Positions 35,626 through 47,136 of a DNA stretch of 64,000 nucleotides are shown piece by piece. Under the pieces are notes generated by a model. That model was not told where the DNA came from, searched no databases, and saw only the letters and a program-made list of their open reading frames with translations. Source of the DNA: Athripsodes cinereus (taxonomy: Eukaryota; Arthropoda; Insecta; Trichoptera; Leptoceridae); assembly GCA_947579605.1 (NCBI GenBank), contig OX388311.1:25484951-25548950 (forward strand). The letters are read 5' to 3'. Within the stretch, counting starts at the first letter, position 1; the number at the start of each line of letters is the position of its first letter. Made by a program: the position numbers and the translations under genes.

Positions 35626-36039
35626 AGTCTTCTTAGTCTTTTAGTATTCAAGTTATTTTTATCATGCAGTATTACTGCTGATATTATCATACCTAATTTT
35701 TAGTATTCTGGTGTAAATCATGCTAGCTTATATCAAACATTATTGTAATTAATTTATCTTTATCTCGCATCTGGCTATAGAGAGAATTTCGAAATATTTA
35801 ATTTATCATTGTTTTGAAATGCGAAATGAAGAACGATTATAAAGGATAATTTATTCCAACAATGGAGCAATTAAAGCGAAAGTAACGCATACTTCTACAA
35901 CAACAGACTCCTCCCAAATCTACGACTGCTTATGTAAAAACCTACCTATTATTTTTATAAATTTCGTTATCAAGAGATATTAGTATTATTTTAAGGCTCG
36001 TTACGATTTAAAATAAAAACTCAAAATTCATTGAATATA
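35626..36039. other. Non-coding stretch before the mariner
   Basis: AT-rich; no gene. Ends in the TA (36038-36039) used as mariner target site. Confidence 0.5.
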
Positions 36040-37318
36040 CTAGGGCGGTCCGATAATTACTTAGCCTCTCCGCCTGATGATGTCACTTTCACAAGAAAAA
36101 TATACCATCTTGTAGTGCATTCTTGTGGACAGCTACTGTTGAAATTTCAGCTAAATTGGACTTATAGTTTTGTTTTGACCGCGTGTGGAAGCGGGCGGGT
36201 CCACGGATTTTAGAAAAATGGAAAAAGAGCAATATCGGTCGATGATTCGATTCTTGTTTTTGGAAGGGAAATCGCGCAGCGAAATCAAAGAGCTATTGGA
36301 TGCTGTGTACGGTGACTCTTCTCCTTCGATAACGATCGTCAAAAATTGGTTTAAGAGTTTCGACATGGTCGTACGTCGGTTTTTGACGAGTCATGTCCAG
36401 TTGCCCCGAAAACGGCTACCACGGAAGATAACATGACAGAAATCCACGATATCGTAATGGCAGACCGCCGTTTGAAGATGCGTAAGATAGCTAAGATAAT
36501 AGGTATCTCAAAAGACCAGATGGATTATACCATTCATGAAATTTTGGATATGAGAAAGCTGTTGGCGCAATGGGTGCCGCATTTTCTCACTCCGGACAAC
36601 AAGTGCAACCGTGAGACCACTTCAGAGCAGTGTTTGACGCTATTTAAGAGCGATTGAAAGAGTTTCTGCATCGTTTCGTAGCCATTGACAAAACTTAGAT
36701 CCACTAGTACACACCAAAGACCAAGGGACAGTCAAAACAGTGGATTTTACCCGGCGAACGTGCTCCAAAGAAGGCAAAGACTGTCCAATCTACCGGAAAG
36801 GTGATAATCACCGTTTTCTGGGATTCACAAGGTGTGATCATCATCGACTACCTGGAGAAGAGTAAAACGATCACAAGGCTCTACTATGACAAATTATTGG
36901 GCCGATTTGACTCCGAATCGCAGAAAAAACGGCCCCATTCGACGAAGAAAAAGTGATCTTCCACCATGACAATGCAGTGGCTCACACCTCCGTTGTCGCC
37001 ACGGCCAAATTGGTCAAATAGGGCTACGAACTGCTACTCTATCCACCGTATTCTCTAGATTTGGCTCCGTGCGACTTCTTTTTGTTTCCAAACTTGAAAA
37101 AGTCACTCACTGGGTGGAAATTTGAGTCGAATGAGGAGGTCATTGCCGCCACGGAAGCCTACTTTGTAGACCTCGAGAAAACGTATTTTTTAGACGGGTT
37201 AAAGAAGTTGGAGAATCGCTGGTTCAAGTGTATCGAGCTAAGAGAAGACTATGTTGAAAAATAAATCACAATTTTCATTTTTTCTTATGTAGGCTAAGTA
37301 CTTATCGGACCGCCCTCG
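36040..37318 (+). mobile_element. Full-length mariner transposon, inactive
   Basis: Length is 1279 bp, the standard mariner size. The TIRs are CTAGGGCGGTCCGATAA at the left and the complement of CGAGGGCGGTCCGATAA at the right, with TA on both sides (36038-36039 and 37319-37320). The single internal gene runs in the same direction as the left end and is a broken DD34D transposase. Mariners move by cut and paste into TA. Complete ends but a dead gene mean it could still be mobilised in trans if a matching transposase existed. Confidence 0.95.
36218..37264 (+). pseudogene. mariner transposase, DD34D, frameshifted
   Basis: It starts MEKEQYRSMIRFLFLEGKSR (N-terminal helix-turn-helix), followed by DAVYGDSSPSITIVKNWF and the second helix-turn-helix (EIHDIVMADRRLKMRKIAK, IIGISKDQ). 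The linker LAQWVPHFLTPDNK carries the family's WVP-(x)-L motif. The catalytic part shows VFWDSQGVIIIDYLEK, FHHDNAVAHTSVVATAKL and YPPYSLDLAPCDFFLFPNL. Counting from the D of HHDN to the D of CDFF gives 34 residues between, so it is DD34D. The C-terminus ends RWFKCIELREDYVEK. Defects: loss of sequence and frame around 36370-36425, stops at about 36657, 36697 and 37019 (the last inside the catalytic core), and local frame changes. Normal length is about 345 residues, and this copy spans that length. Subfamily not assigned. Confidence 0.95.
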
Positions 37319-37320
37319 TA

Positions 37321-38654
37321 AATTACACTACACGGGTTTGTAATTTAAAGAATATTATTTGTTCCAAGTTTTAACTGACCAGTCAGAGTTGCAATAATAT
37401 TATTGTGATTTCTTAATATTTTTGTCTAATTGAAGTCTATCGTCGAAGAAATTAATAAAAGAAAAATATTCAAAGATTCACAAAAAGAATAAAGTACACC
37501 CAAGCTATTTCTGGAGAAGGTGCGGTAAAATACTTGTAAGGGTGTCTTTTATAATCTTAAGTAATCGTTAAGAAAGGCTGTCGCCTGTTCTGTGGCGCGC
37601 TGAAAATATAATTTATGAAAATCATCGTTTTAAAATGACGTAGATATATGCGAATATTTTAATTTAGGCATGCTCTTATAAAAACTGTTGTAACTATTTA
37701 TTGCCTTGTGACATTACTCTTGAAATATTAAATTTTAATATTTGATACTAAATTTCAGTTTTCAGAATGGTTATGATGTCACAATACGCAGTTTATTCTA
37801 GAAATGTCTAAACATTTACATGTTCACATGCGTCAATTTAAATATGCAAGGACAAATAAAAGAGGTATAATATATCGCTTAGGGCTTAGGACATTCTTTA
37901 TAGCCATACCAGCAATAGTTACCCAAATAATACATTAAAATCTGAAATACAAAAACCTGTGCACAAAAAATATTACTCCTTATGTTTTACTTCGATACAT
38001 TTAATTATTAATTCAAAAAATGTAGATAATAAATACGTTTACTCTACTATATTCAAATGTTTTGTATTCCGATTAAATAAAGAAAAGAAAAATGTTCGTT
38101 AGAGACATTTTGGCATTACCGAAATAATAAGTTTAGATACCTACTCATAAACCTTAATACAAACACCTAGACAGATATTGCCATCCAACTAAATTTTAAT
38201 AAAATTTGGAAACAGAGATGTACTCCAAATTTTTTTAATAGTTTTATGGGATGACAATTACCAGAACAAGAACATAAAGTGAGAAAAAAAATTGATAGAT
38301 GATTATAAATCAAGCTTTAAGGAAAAATTACCTTTTCCAATCAATCATTATTTTTTATAAATAAACTAGATGTTCCTACCTGGCGTCGCCAGGTGAATTT
38401 AATAAAATTTTTCATTATGGCAACACATGACAGCGGAACTGTCATACAAACGTCACTTTCATAAATAAATACAATCCAAATTTCCGACTTTTCCATTGGA
38501 TTTTCCAATTTTTTTTTATGTAAAACTATGACTTTTTTACATGATTTTGATAATAAGATTGATTATATTTGTTGATCTTTGGACTTTTAAACAGTTTTTT
38601 GCATCCCCTGTAAAATTTGGTTTGGAACACATAAGAGGTTTCATTGAACCAACA
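37321..38654. other. Non-coding stretch, one transposon-like phrase
   Basis: No gene. At about 38368-38395 the phrase ACTAGATGTTCCTACCTGGC, followed by GTCGCCAGGTG, resembles the start of a repeat also seen near 62497 (ACTAGCTTTTATAACCCGGC then ATCGCTCGGGT): in both, a short hairpin follows an ACTAG motif. Confidence 0.4.
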
Positions 38655-38760
38655 ACGATATTCAGTATTGGTGGCATGACTCATCGCTGAACTGAAGATA
38701 TTTAATATTTTGAAACATATTATTTCAGGTAAACATGCCTTTTACAAGGGTAGACTATAC
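38655..38760 (+). repeat. Dispersed unclassified repeat, partial copy
   Basis: Contains GTGGCATGACTCATCGCTGA, ACTGAAGATATTTAAT and AACATGCCTTTTACAAGG. A second scrap (GTGCCTTTTACAGGACACTT, GAAAACTTACAGAAAAGA) lies at 39249-39290, beyond a LINE insertion, and may be the rest of the same copy. Confidence 0.55.
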
Positions 38761-38957
38761 TATCTACCTCTAACGCTATCGACATAAATAGAAAAAAAGT
38801 ATAGAAGAGTTCATTGTGAGATGGACGGACCAATTAAAACAAACTATAGCTAGTCCACAAAGAAATGCATTGTGCTAAGGTTATAGAAGGGGTCCACCCG
38901 ATTTGTAGATATTAATAATAGTTTATTCGTTAGGTATAATATTTTGAGACGATGAGA

Positions 38958-39233
38958 CGATGAGAGAAAGACGATGGTCCTGGCTGGGACATGTTTTGAG
39001 AATGCCCAATGATAGTTGGCCAAAAAGAGCACTGTTCTTCCGTCCGCAGGGGTTCCGTAGGTCCGGGCGTCCCTCTTTCACAATACACCGTTCCTATGAC
39101 AACGATATCAGAGCACAAGGAATGTCGTGGGAAGAGGTGACGCAATTGGCACAGAGACGCTCTGAATGGAGGAGGCTGGTTTCTGCCCTGTGCTCCCGAG
39201 AGGAGCGTTGAGGGCGATGATGATGATGATGAT
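38958..39233 (+). pseudogene. LINE family A 3' end, open frame, (GATGAT)n tail
   Basis: An uninterrupted frame gives MRERRWSWLGHVLRMPNDSW, PKRALFFRPQGFRRSGRPSF, HRSYDNDIRAQGMSWEEVTQ and SEWRRLVSALCSREER, then stops, followed by GGGC and GATGATGATGATGATG. W-x-GHVLRM, GRPxx and W-x-EV-x-LAxxRxEW are the LINE C-terminal signature. The family recurs at 6625, 15311, 17896, 40434 and 41822. This copy sits between two halves of a dispersed repeat, so it may be a young insertion into it. Confidence 0.8.
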
Positions 39234-39300
39234 AATATTTTACTAATATGTGCCTTTTACAGGACACTTGAAAACTTACAGAAAAGATAGGAGAGTTACA

Positions 39301-40433
39301 TAATACCCGATATAAAAGATTAATGTTTTAGTTTGGTACTAACTCAATCTGTGTAAATTTTCTGTATACCTACATGTTTTGTTTTTTTAACGGGACCTCT
39401 ATGGAAAAGCGTTTGTCAAAATATCGCGAGATTTATCGCCATATGTAGTGTACTAATTTTCCCAGAATTATGACTAGTTCATAATATTAAAGTATACATC
39501 AACAACATCTAATAATAACAACTATGTACGTTCATCTACGTAAATTCTCTGTAGATGTGTGTATGCATTAGGTTTAGTAATGATAATACCACATACTGTA
39601 TCAAGACACGGCTGACTGTATGCATACAACCCGTCCAACCACAAAGCTCCATTGAGATTGTCACATGAGGCAGTATTATTATACTTATATACCTACAACA
39701 TTTAGTGACCAATATAGAACGTAACTTCTGATTAATAAGTTTCCATTGCTGAAATTCGTAGAATCTTTAGAATAGAATAAGCTTTCTTTCTTTCTTCTCT
39801 TTCCGAAGTCGAATGACCCGAATTCGAGTGAATTATGAAAATGTCTTCCAATCGGTTCTGTAAGTTTTTGAATGTCCTTAAAAAGTTTGTACTGGAGCGG
39901 TCCATCGGCCACCTTTAAAAATACTAAATTTGTTAATTTCATTGATATTTACATATTATCACTTAACTATCAAAGAAATATTAAATTTCAAATACGTACG
40001 TATTACAATATCACGCCTTCACTAAGCATGTAGAGTGTAGGTACGTAGAACTGTAAAACTCACAGACCGCAATATCCGCACAACACAATGCTCTTGTTTA
40101 ACAATAAATATACAATACATATAATAATTATATATACTTGCACATATGTAGTACAGTAGGCTAGAATTATTTGTATGTCACTAAATAGGTGTTATATTAC
40201 ATGGTGTCAGGACAAAGGAATTTACTCCCGACAGTAGAGATAGAGAACATTATAATAATGTAGGTACATAATATTATTGTTATTGTGTAATACCTTCTTA
40301 CTACAATTTAGTACAACAGTTGTTAAAATATATGTAATGTGGTACTAGACAATATACAACGTACCTACATCCTAATAATTTATCAGGTTTCATTATATCT
40401 ATTGGTCTAATATACACAATACACAAAATACAT
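39301..40433. other. Non-coding stretch, nothing recognised
   Basis: AT-rich. No gene or recognisable element. Confidence 0.5.
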
Positions 40434-40602
40434 TCCCCTCTTTTACAAAACACCGTTCCTATGACAACGATATCAGAGCGCAGGGAATGTCGTGGAAAGA
40501 GGTGACGCAATTGGCGCAGAGACGCTCTGAATGGAGGAGGCTGGTTTCTGCCCTGTGCTCCCGAGAGGAGCGTTGAGAGCGAGATGATGATGATGATGAT
40601 TT
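40434..40602 (+). pseudogene. LINE family A 3' end
   Basis: Starts within the SFTIHRSYDNDIRAQG part of the family A tail and continues to SALCSREER, stop, GAGCGA and (GAT)n at 40582-40602. Nearly identical to 38958-39233 over their overlap; shorter through 5' truncation. Confidence 0.8.
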
Positions 40603-40941
40603 GTCTAATAAAAAAAAGCTTCATCAAAGTCTCACGAACTATTTTGTAAGTTGCTTCATTCGTTATCTGGTATGATAAAAGCTGTATAATATGTGATTTT
40701 AATTGATCACAAATACTACTCAGAGCGACTGATTGCACAAGATTATTTGACATTATACAAGATACATTTCTTGAAACAAGTAGGTAGCCTTATATAATTT
40801 GCATTGACTGACATTTGTATCAGTGCTATTTATCTTTCTGAAAAAAATATGTGAGTTTGTGATGAAAAATAAAAAAAGTGAAGTCTCTGACAGAAGTATT
40901 CTTCGAATATTGTTAACGGCTTCGGTTCAGCGATAAGATAA
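40603..40941. other. Non-coding stretch, nothing recognised
   Basis: AT-rich spacer between a LINE end and a SINE. Confidence 0.5.
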
Positions 40942-41181
40942 CATTACATACATAGACAATTCACACAGCTCGAGCTAGTCCCAAACTAAAATTGAATATT
41001 GAATTATGGGTACTAACTCGACGATACACATAATATACAATGCACTAAACATATACATGTAACACCCAGACCCAGAACAATTTGAAAAAGGTCATTCTTC
41101 ATTTTGCCCTGGCCAGAAATCGAACCCGGGACCTCGTGAGTCAAAGGCAAAAGCGTTATCTCTGCCCCACAACGGCCGACA
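40942..41181 (-). mobile_element. tRNA-derived SINE, family S1
   Basis: The minus strand head (GGTTCGATTTCTGGCCAGGG, slightly degraded B box) lies at about 41105-41181, with the usual S1 body and ending CTGTGTGAATTGTCTATG. The tail is short and TATG-like. Confidence 0.8.
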
Positions 41182-41249
41182 ATATGTCATTAATTATCTT
41201 AAATGTTCCATATGTTATGATACAAAGCCTTTTTGTTGTTTACATACAG

Positions 41250-41318
41250 TTAGTTCACCGGCTAACCCACTTGTGGGAGCTGCCATAATGATTTAGATAG
41301 AGAAAAGGAACAAATTTA
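41250..41318 (+). repeat. Short repeat shared with 47868-47937
   Basis: GCTAACCCACTTGTGGGAGC, TGCCATAATGATTTAGATAG and AGGAACAAATTTATT recur with few changes at 47868-47937. The CACTTGTGGG phrase is also the start landmark of the dispersed repeat in inverse orientation, so this could be its edge. Confidence 0.5.
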
Positions 41319-41821
41319 TTGATTAATAATTACTTACTTATAGTCCTTTTCAAATTTACTTTCCAGGAATCCACTCTAACACAGAATAAAACGTCATTAA
41401 TTTTTTGCTGTATACCTACTAAAGTATTGTGTTTTCAGTACGAATGTTTTTTTTTAATTCATAGTGTATTTTCCATTTTCATATTTTGTAAAATTGGACT
41501 ATATTTTTTCAAACTTTGACGGATAGAAACAAAGAGAAATAATGAATTTTTTCATAAAAATATTTCCACATATTATTTTGAAATACATAGGTAAATCAAA
41601 CACTTTTCATGCAAACTGAAATAAAATCTACGCTATTTGATTTTTTTTCTATCCATTCGTGCATTTTCGAGTAACAACCATTTCACAATTATCTCGCTCG
41701 GATGGAAAGAAACTAGGGCACAATATTGTCGCTTGAAATGAGATTGACGCGAATTTCGCTTGTATAAAATCCCGACATAAATATTTTAGTCAGTTTTTAA
41801 ATACATATTCTCTGTTATATT
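41319..41821. other. Non-coding stretch with a promoter-like pair
   Basis: No gene. TATAAAA at 41763-41769 is followed by TCAGT at 41790-41794, a spacing that fits an insect TATA plus initiator, but no coding sequence follows, and the LINE fragment begins 28 bp later. Confidence 0.4.
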
Positions 41822-42060
41822 GAAGAGACGATGTTCCTGCTTGGGTCATCTTTGAAAAATGCAAAAATAGCACTATTTATTTCGTTTCAAGTCCGTACGG
41901 CCTTCTTTCACAGTACACCATGCCTATAACAATGACATCGGAGCGCTAGGAGCGCTAGGAATACCGTGGGAATATTTGACTCAAATGGCGTAAAGACTTT
42001 CTGATGAGAGAAGACTGGTTTCTGCTCTCTGCTCCCGAGAGAAGCGTTGATAGACGAGGT
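41822..42060 (+). pseudogene. LINE family A 3' end, diverged
   Basis: The order of landmarks matches family A (GAAGAGACGATGTTCCTGCT, CAGTACACCATGCCTATAAC, AATGACATCGGAGCG, GCTCTCTGCTCCCGAGAGAA, GCGTTGA), but with many substitutions and a local duplication of GGAGCGCTA. No reading frame survives. It is the oldest of the family A copies here. Confidence 0.7.
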
Positions 42061-42226
42061 TAGGTTAAGTTTAAATAGATACTTATATTTATACATATTT
42101 TATGTTTTTTTATACATGTAAGATGGCATTGAGTTGTTGGATTTTATTTTAATATTACAGAGAAAAACTTTAAGTCTGACAAGGGTAATCTTAGAATACT
42201 GCTAACAGCTTTAATCGAGCGAAGAG

Positions 42227-42230
<4 letters not shown>

Positions 42231-42269
<39 letters not shown>

Positions 42270-43251
42270 AAAATACTTATAAATATTATACAAATGTTAC
42301 ATTATATATTATCTATACATATATTTTATTCAACCTCGAAAAGAGTGTGACTCGTGCTTCGAGGAGGGTTGCATTATTTCTATTTATTACTTAAATTACT
42401 TTACAATATATTTAAACTAGTTAGATTCTAACTTAAATTAAGTTGTAAGTTATTTACAACATTTGTTCATGACATATATTACTAAGCTTATACTAACAAG
42501 ATTCTTATTAATATTTTTAATCTGATTTACATGTTATATTTTATCTTATAAACCTATTGTATTTTTATTTACATAAAAAGCATTTAGTTTTATTTACAAT
42601 AATTCTGAATAAACATTTAGTTTTATTTACAATAATTCTGAATAAACATGTTGAAGTCCTATATTACATACAAAGACTTAAGTTTGATTTACAATATCGA
42701 ATAAACCTATTGTATTCCTGCATTACATACTTTACATATAGTTTTATTTATGATAATTCTGAGTATGCATATTAAATATGCAATCAAACTATTGTAGTTC
42801 ACTTCAAATACAGAATTTATTGAAACATTAATTTATCACTAAGGTTTTGATAATCAATCAAGCTATTGTAGTTCATTTCAATACAGTATTTATTTAAACA
42901 TTTATCACTAAGTTACTGATATGTAATCAAACTATTCTAGTTCATTTCAATAGGTACAGCATTTATTTAAACATTTATCTAAACTAGTTCATTTCAATAC
43001 AGTATTTATTTAAACATTTACTACTAAGTTACTGATATGAGATCAAACTATTCTAGTTCATTTCGATACGATATTTAAATATGCATTAATTACTTAGCTA
43101 CTGATATGTAATCAAACTATTCTAGTTCATTTCGATACGATATTTAAATATGCATTAATTACTTAGCTACTGATATGTAATCAAACTATTCTAGTTCATT
43201 TCGATACGATATTTATATACATTAATTACTAAGCTACTGGTACAGTTATAT
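42231..43251 (-). repeat. 3' UTR of a minus-strand LINE (family H), poly(A)-tailed
   Basis: A T-run at 42231-42257 is the A tail. At about 42341-42371 a hairpin pairs CCTCGAA with TTCGAGG around a loop that on the minus strand reads GCACGAGTCACACTCTT, almost the loop of the copy at 8211-8345. Tandem repeats follow: a 33-bp unit twice at 42581-42646 and a 69-bp unit at 42775-43247. The LINE continues beyond the transposon at 43252-47475 into its coding end at 47586-47794. Confidence 0.65.
42775..43247. repeat. Minisatellite, 69-bp unit
   Basis: The phrase CTAGTTCATTTC recurs at 42937, 42984, 43053, 43122 and 43191. The 69-bp steps are exact for the last three intervals; the first is shortened to 47, and two older units lie before. 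Units carry GATATGTAATCAAACTATTC and ATTAATTACTTAGC. It lies in the LINE 3' UTR and directly abuts the transposon's ATAT duplication. Confidence 0.85.
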
Positions 43252-43985
43252 CTGTGCAAAGATGGCAAAACACGATATGTCACTTATTACAAATTTTACA
43301 GGAGAGCAATTTTAAATTTTGGATGCCTCTATCAAATCAGAATCTAAATGAATTAACCTTAAATTTGACCACAGCCTGTAAAAAACAGTTGTTTTTATGT
43401 TTTTAATACATTTGTAAATGTAGTGTACATAAATTGATATATTTTATGAAAAAACTGTCATACTGTCATGACATATCGTGTTTTGACATTTTGTTAGAAG
43501 ATGGAAAAACATGATATGTCCATAGATCCTATAGAATTCTTGTCCATTTATATCATTCAAACCTAGAGTAGGTAAATTTTATTGCGAATCTTATGAAAAG
43601 CTGACTGAAAGATTAATAACGTGCCATAAGAATGTTATCCATCTACTTTGTTTCTAGAATATATATATACTCCACGGACCCATTATCTGTATTTTTTTTT
43701 AAAGAATCTAGGCTTTTGAATAAACTTAGATACTTTCCCAGATTTTTCCCATAGTAAGCTAATAGTTGCCTGTGTTGTGAGAAACGATAATGTCAGAGGC
43801 TGGGATGGTATCCAGTACTTATCCTACGCCATCAACAATATTACCCAGTATTGTTTGATTCCTACTGGTTTTATCAGCTAGTAAGTATAGGGGAATATGA
43901 AAACATATTTTGCATTTCACACATTTTAATATTAAAAAAGAAGAAATAAAAATATAATAGAAAAATAATAGAAAAATAGCAAAAA

Positions 43986-46722
43986 TCAATTTAAATCTAA
44001 GTCTTCCAGTTCATCGAACTCTGCTGCATTATCGGCTATCGGTAAATTTTCATAAAATTGATGGCAATCGGAATCAATTAAAGTTAAAATAGAGAGAAGG
44101 TCCCTTTTTTTCAATGGATTAATTGGAAGACTTTCACTATAAGATTTTTGTACATTAATATTGTTTGCTTCCAACTGTCGCCCTCTTTTATTTCTCCTTA
44201 AATCAAGGGTCCTAAACGGTTCCTCTTTATTAAGGGAATATTTAAAATTAATTACGCCAAATGTTGTAGTGTATCTCAGCCATTTTATCTTTAACCAATC
44301 AAATTTTTGGCCTTCTATATCTACACATCTTCTCACCAACACATCGCCTCTTTTGAGGAGTTGGGAAAATGCCAAGAAGTTTCCCTGTTCCATAGGTACC
44401 ACATGGAACCTTTTTCCATTTTTAGACACCAAACGGACAAAAGTAAACCAATCTCTTGGCGTCATAATCTGGTTATCAGGTCCAATGTTTTTCTTGGCGC
44501 GCTCGATTCTAGCATGGTCGCTGTCACACTCTAATCTCGTATGGCCAGGCAAAAGGAACTTTTGGTCAATTATATTAATACTTTTTTTGAGTACCATCAT
44601 ATAACTAAACATGATGGCCATGTTAATATTGCGGTTTTGCCCGCCACATGTATCTGAATATGTGGTTACATGGTTAATGTGATCGGGAAGATCAATTAAA
44701 TTTTTAAAAACGCATGAAGCGATTTGATCGGAGCCTCGGCCCCCAATTGCTTCATGCCACATAAAACATTTCGTTTCCTCATTATTTGTGCAATTTCTGA
44801 TTGTCAGATTATACGTAGACAGTAGTCTCTTATAATATGCAATATTAGTGGAGAGAAATGGTGCAGGAAGCACCTGCTGCAAATCGAAGACTAGCACAAC
44901 CTTGCTAGAATCTTGCCTCGCCAACTCTTTATCTTCTCTTTTAGACGCATACGCCAATTCAGCCTCTTTTATGTGCTGATCATGGAAAGCACCCAGATCC
45001 TGCCGTTCAGTTTCTGTAACTGCTAGGCGTTTTTTTAATTTGAATTCATCGCATTTTTTGCATGTGTCGACGCACGGCTGTTTGAATTTTAATCCCATAT
45101 TATTAAAAATGGTTCTGAAAACATCATAGCCTGCAACTTTTGCATGATTATCGTTATTATGCTCCTTATATTCACAATACATCTTGCGAATTGTAAGGTG
45201 ACTTGGCAAATATATCTTCTCAGTGCTTTCTCTACGTGCGTAGTGACTTACATGTTTGGGATATTTATTAATGAATGCTTCAATCTGAATCCGTTCTCCA
45301 ATAAGTTTGTTTGCGGGAGCTTTTTTCCCCCTATTGTCTGCCGTGGAAGATACAGCACAATTGTTCTTTATTTTTTTAATAATAATGTCTATTTTCGATC
45401 TTTTAATTCCGTGTACATGTAAAAACATTTTTTTACATACGATTAGATGATTCATACCTATATGAATATTGTATTTGACGGAAACAGTCCTGTTTCTATT
45501 TAAATCTTTATTCCCTCTACCTTTCTTTTCAACAGATTTTTTGGATAATAATATTCTTCCACTAAGTATTTCATGTTTAGCTTCTTTTGTTTTTGACATG
45601 TAGCTTTTGAAAATTTCATGTTGTTCTTGTGGTGTACATTTTAGGTGGCAATTATTCTTCCTGCAACACTGCTCTATAATAGCTGAGAAGCTTTTAGCAG
45701 GTACTATTTTACCTTTCCTATTAACATATTCCTTTCCTGATTCCTTCTTTTTCATTTCGAGGTCCCTTCGCCTCACTCCCTTTTTACGTTTTGGTGACTT
45801 GCGTTTGTTGGATATATCTCCATTTCCCATATCACTTTGGATAACAGTCGATTCATCACAATGAGGCAGAACATTATCCATCTCAATGACACTACACACT
45901 AGTTCTGTGTACACCGGAGTTCGCCTACCTGTAAAACAAAATACAAAGCTTATGTGAATTCAATAATACAGCAGTAGCTCTCTTAAAAGTCATAAGTTCA
46001 GATCTTTTACATACCATTTTCTTCAGTGTCAGAAAGGCAGTCCAAACCATTAATTGATTTGCCTTCCGATTCCACAATAGCTGTAGACTTTGCAGCAAAT
46101 TCATTCCTTTGTTGATTATCAGAAAGAGGAGTATCGTGAAACTCATTCATAGTAATATCCTACAAAAATATAAAAACGTTAATCATTGTCCAATAATTAC
46201 AAAATTAGTATATAATAATATTTTAATTGAACTACACTTACTACACTGTTACTTGGAAGAATCAATGTTTCTACATCTATGGGCTTGCCACTAGTCGATA
46301 TACTATTAGAAATCTCCTATAAAAGAAGGTAAAAAAAAATAATACAAAATAATGGAACCAGTAAAAATACAAATATGAAATTAAAATACTGATCATACTA
46401 TCAGCACTTTATATATTGTTGATGTGGGCATTTTCAAATGTCTAAACATTCCATTTTGCTTTCGTTGCTAATAATCACAACTTAATTTTTAAGGTATATT
46501 TCATTTTTTGGATAGAATATAGAGTATCGATGATAACAATAACGAAATATTTACCATATTTTTATTTGACTGGTCCATATAAGTTATATTTTCAACACTA
46601 TTTGTAGTAAAAACACTCTCCTCTAAATCCAATCTATTGCCAAAACACGTGTTATTACCCATATGTAAAATAAGAAGGGCTCGCGAGCCAAAATATTTAC
46701 AACAAACCGAACACTTCCACAT
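43986..46722 (-). CDS. Sola-like DDD transposase, four exons, 776 aa
   Basis: The exons (minus strand) are 46722-46555, 46316-46242, 46159-46015 and 45928-43986. Introns of 238, 82 and 86 bp all begin GT and end AG (donors GTAAAT, GTAAGT, GTATGT; acceptors TTTTATAG, TTTTTGTAG, GTTTTACAG), and phases 0, 0 and 1 agree. Exon 1 starts with ATG and encodes MWKCSVCCKYFGSR, then H-M-G-N-N-T-C, a C-x2-C...H-x5-C zinc-finger-like motif probably used for DNA binding. Exon 4 has basic runs (KRKSPKRKK), Cys-rich CCRKNNCHLKC, a CVDTCKKCDEFK knuckle, and the catalytic landmarks VLVFDLQQVLPAPFLSTN (D near residue 478), TYSDTCGGQNRNINMAIM (D near 555) and LPGHTRLECDSDHARIE (D near 598). This looks like the DDD triad of an RNase-H-fold transposase. 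The C-terminus is acidic (ELEDLDLN). The reading frame has no stop. The superfamily name is tentative. Confidence 0.85.
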
Positions 46723-46740
46723 ATTTTTATTGTCTTTGCA

Positions 46741-47136
46741 CTTAATATTGTTTTTATTTACTTCTTTTATCTTTAATTATAATATTATTTGTTTTAAAAA
46801 AACTGTTTCAACAACCACAACACATCAACACGACACTTCAATCATCAACAAAATATAATGACAGTTGTTTAGACAGTGTTGCGATACTACAAAAACATTT
46901 CGTGATTTCTCATGGCAACGGTCTCGTTAAATTTGTTTAAATCTTATTGTAATGGTTTTACGGATTGTGGGAAATTAAAATTAGTAAAAGTCAAAATGAA
47001 TTTATTTATTTTTAATACTTAGCTTAATATAAAATTTGAAAGTATAGATAGCGTAGTACACTTAAATATATTTATTATATCCAAAAATTAGCATTTTTTT
47101 TACATACGGCAACACCACGCAGTCTGTTGCTGCACG
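46741..47136. other. Transposon interior upstream of the transposase
   Basis: This is the 5' flank of the transposase gene, presumably holding its promoter. I see no clear TATA plus initiator pair. The segment is AT-rich and has no other open frame of note. Confidence 0.5.

Noticed and set aside
44161..44604. 147-codon + strand frame opposite the transposase.
   Set aside because: It is an antisense shadow of the real minus-strand transposase exon.
43986..45914. Reading the transposase as a single-exon 642-codon gene starting at 45914.
   Set aside because: The codon at 45914 is GTG, not ATG. Upstream splice sites and three in-phase exons give a better model starting at the ATG at 46722.
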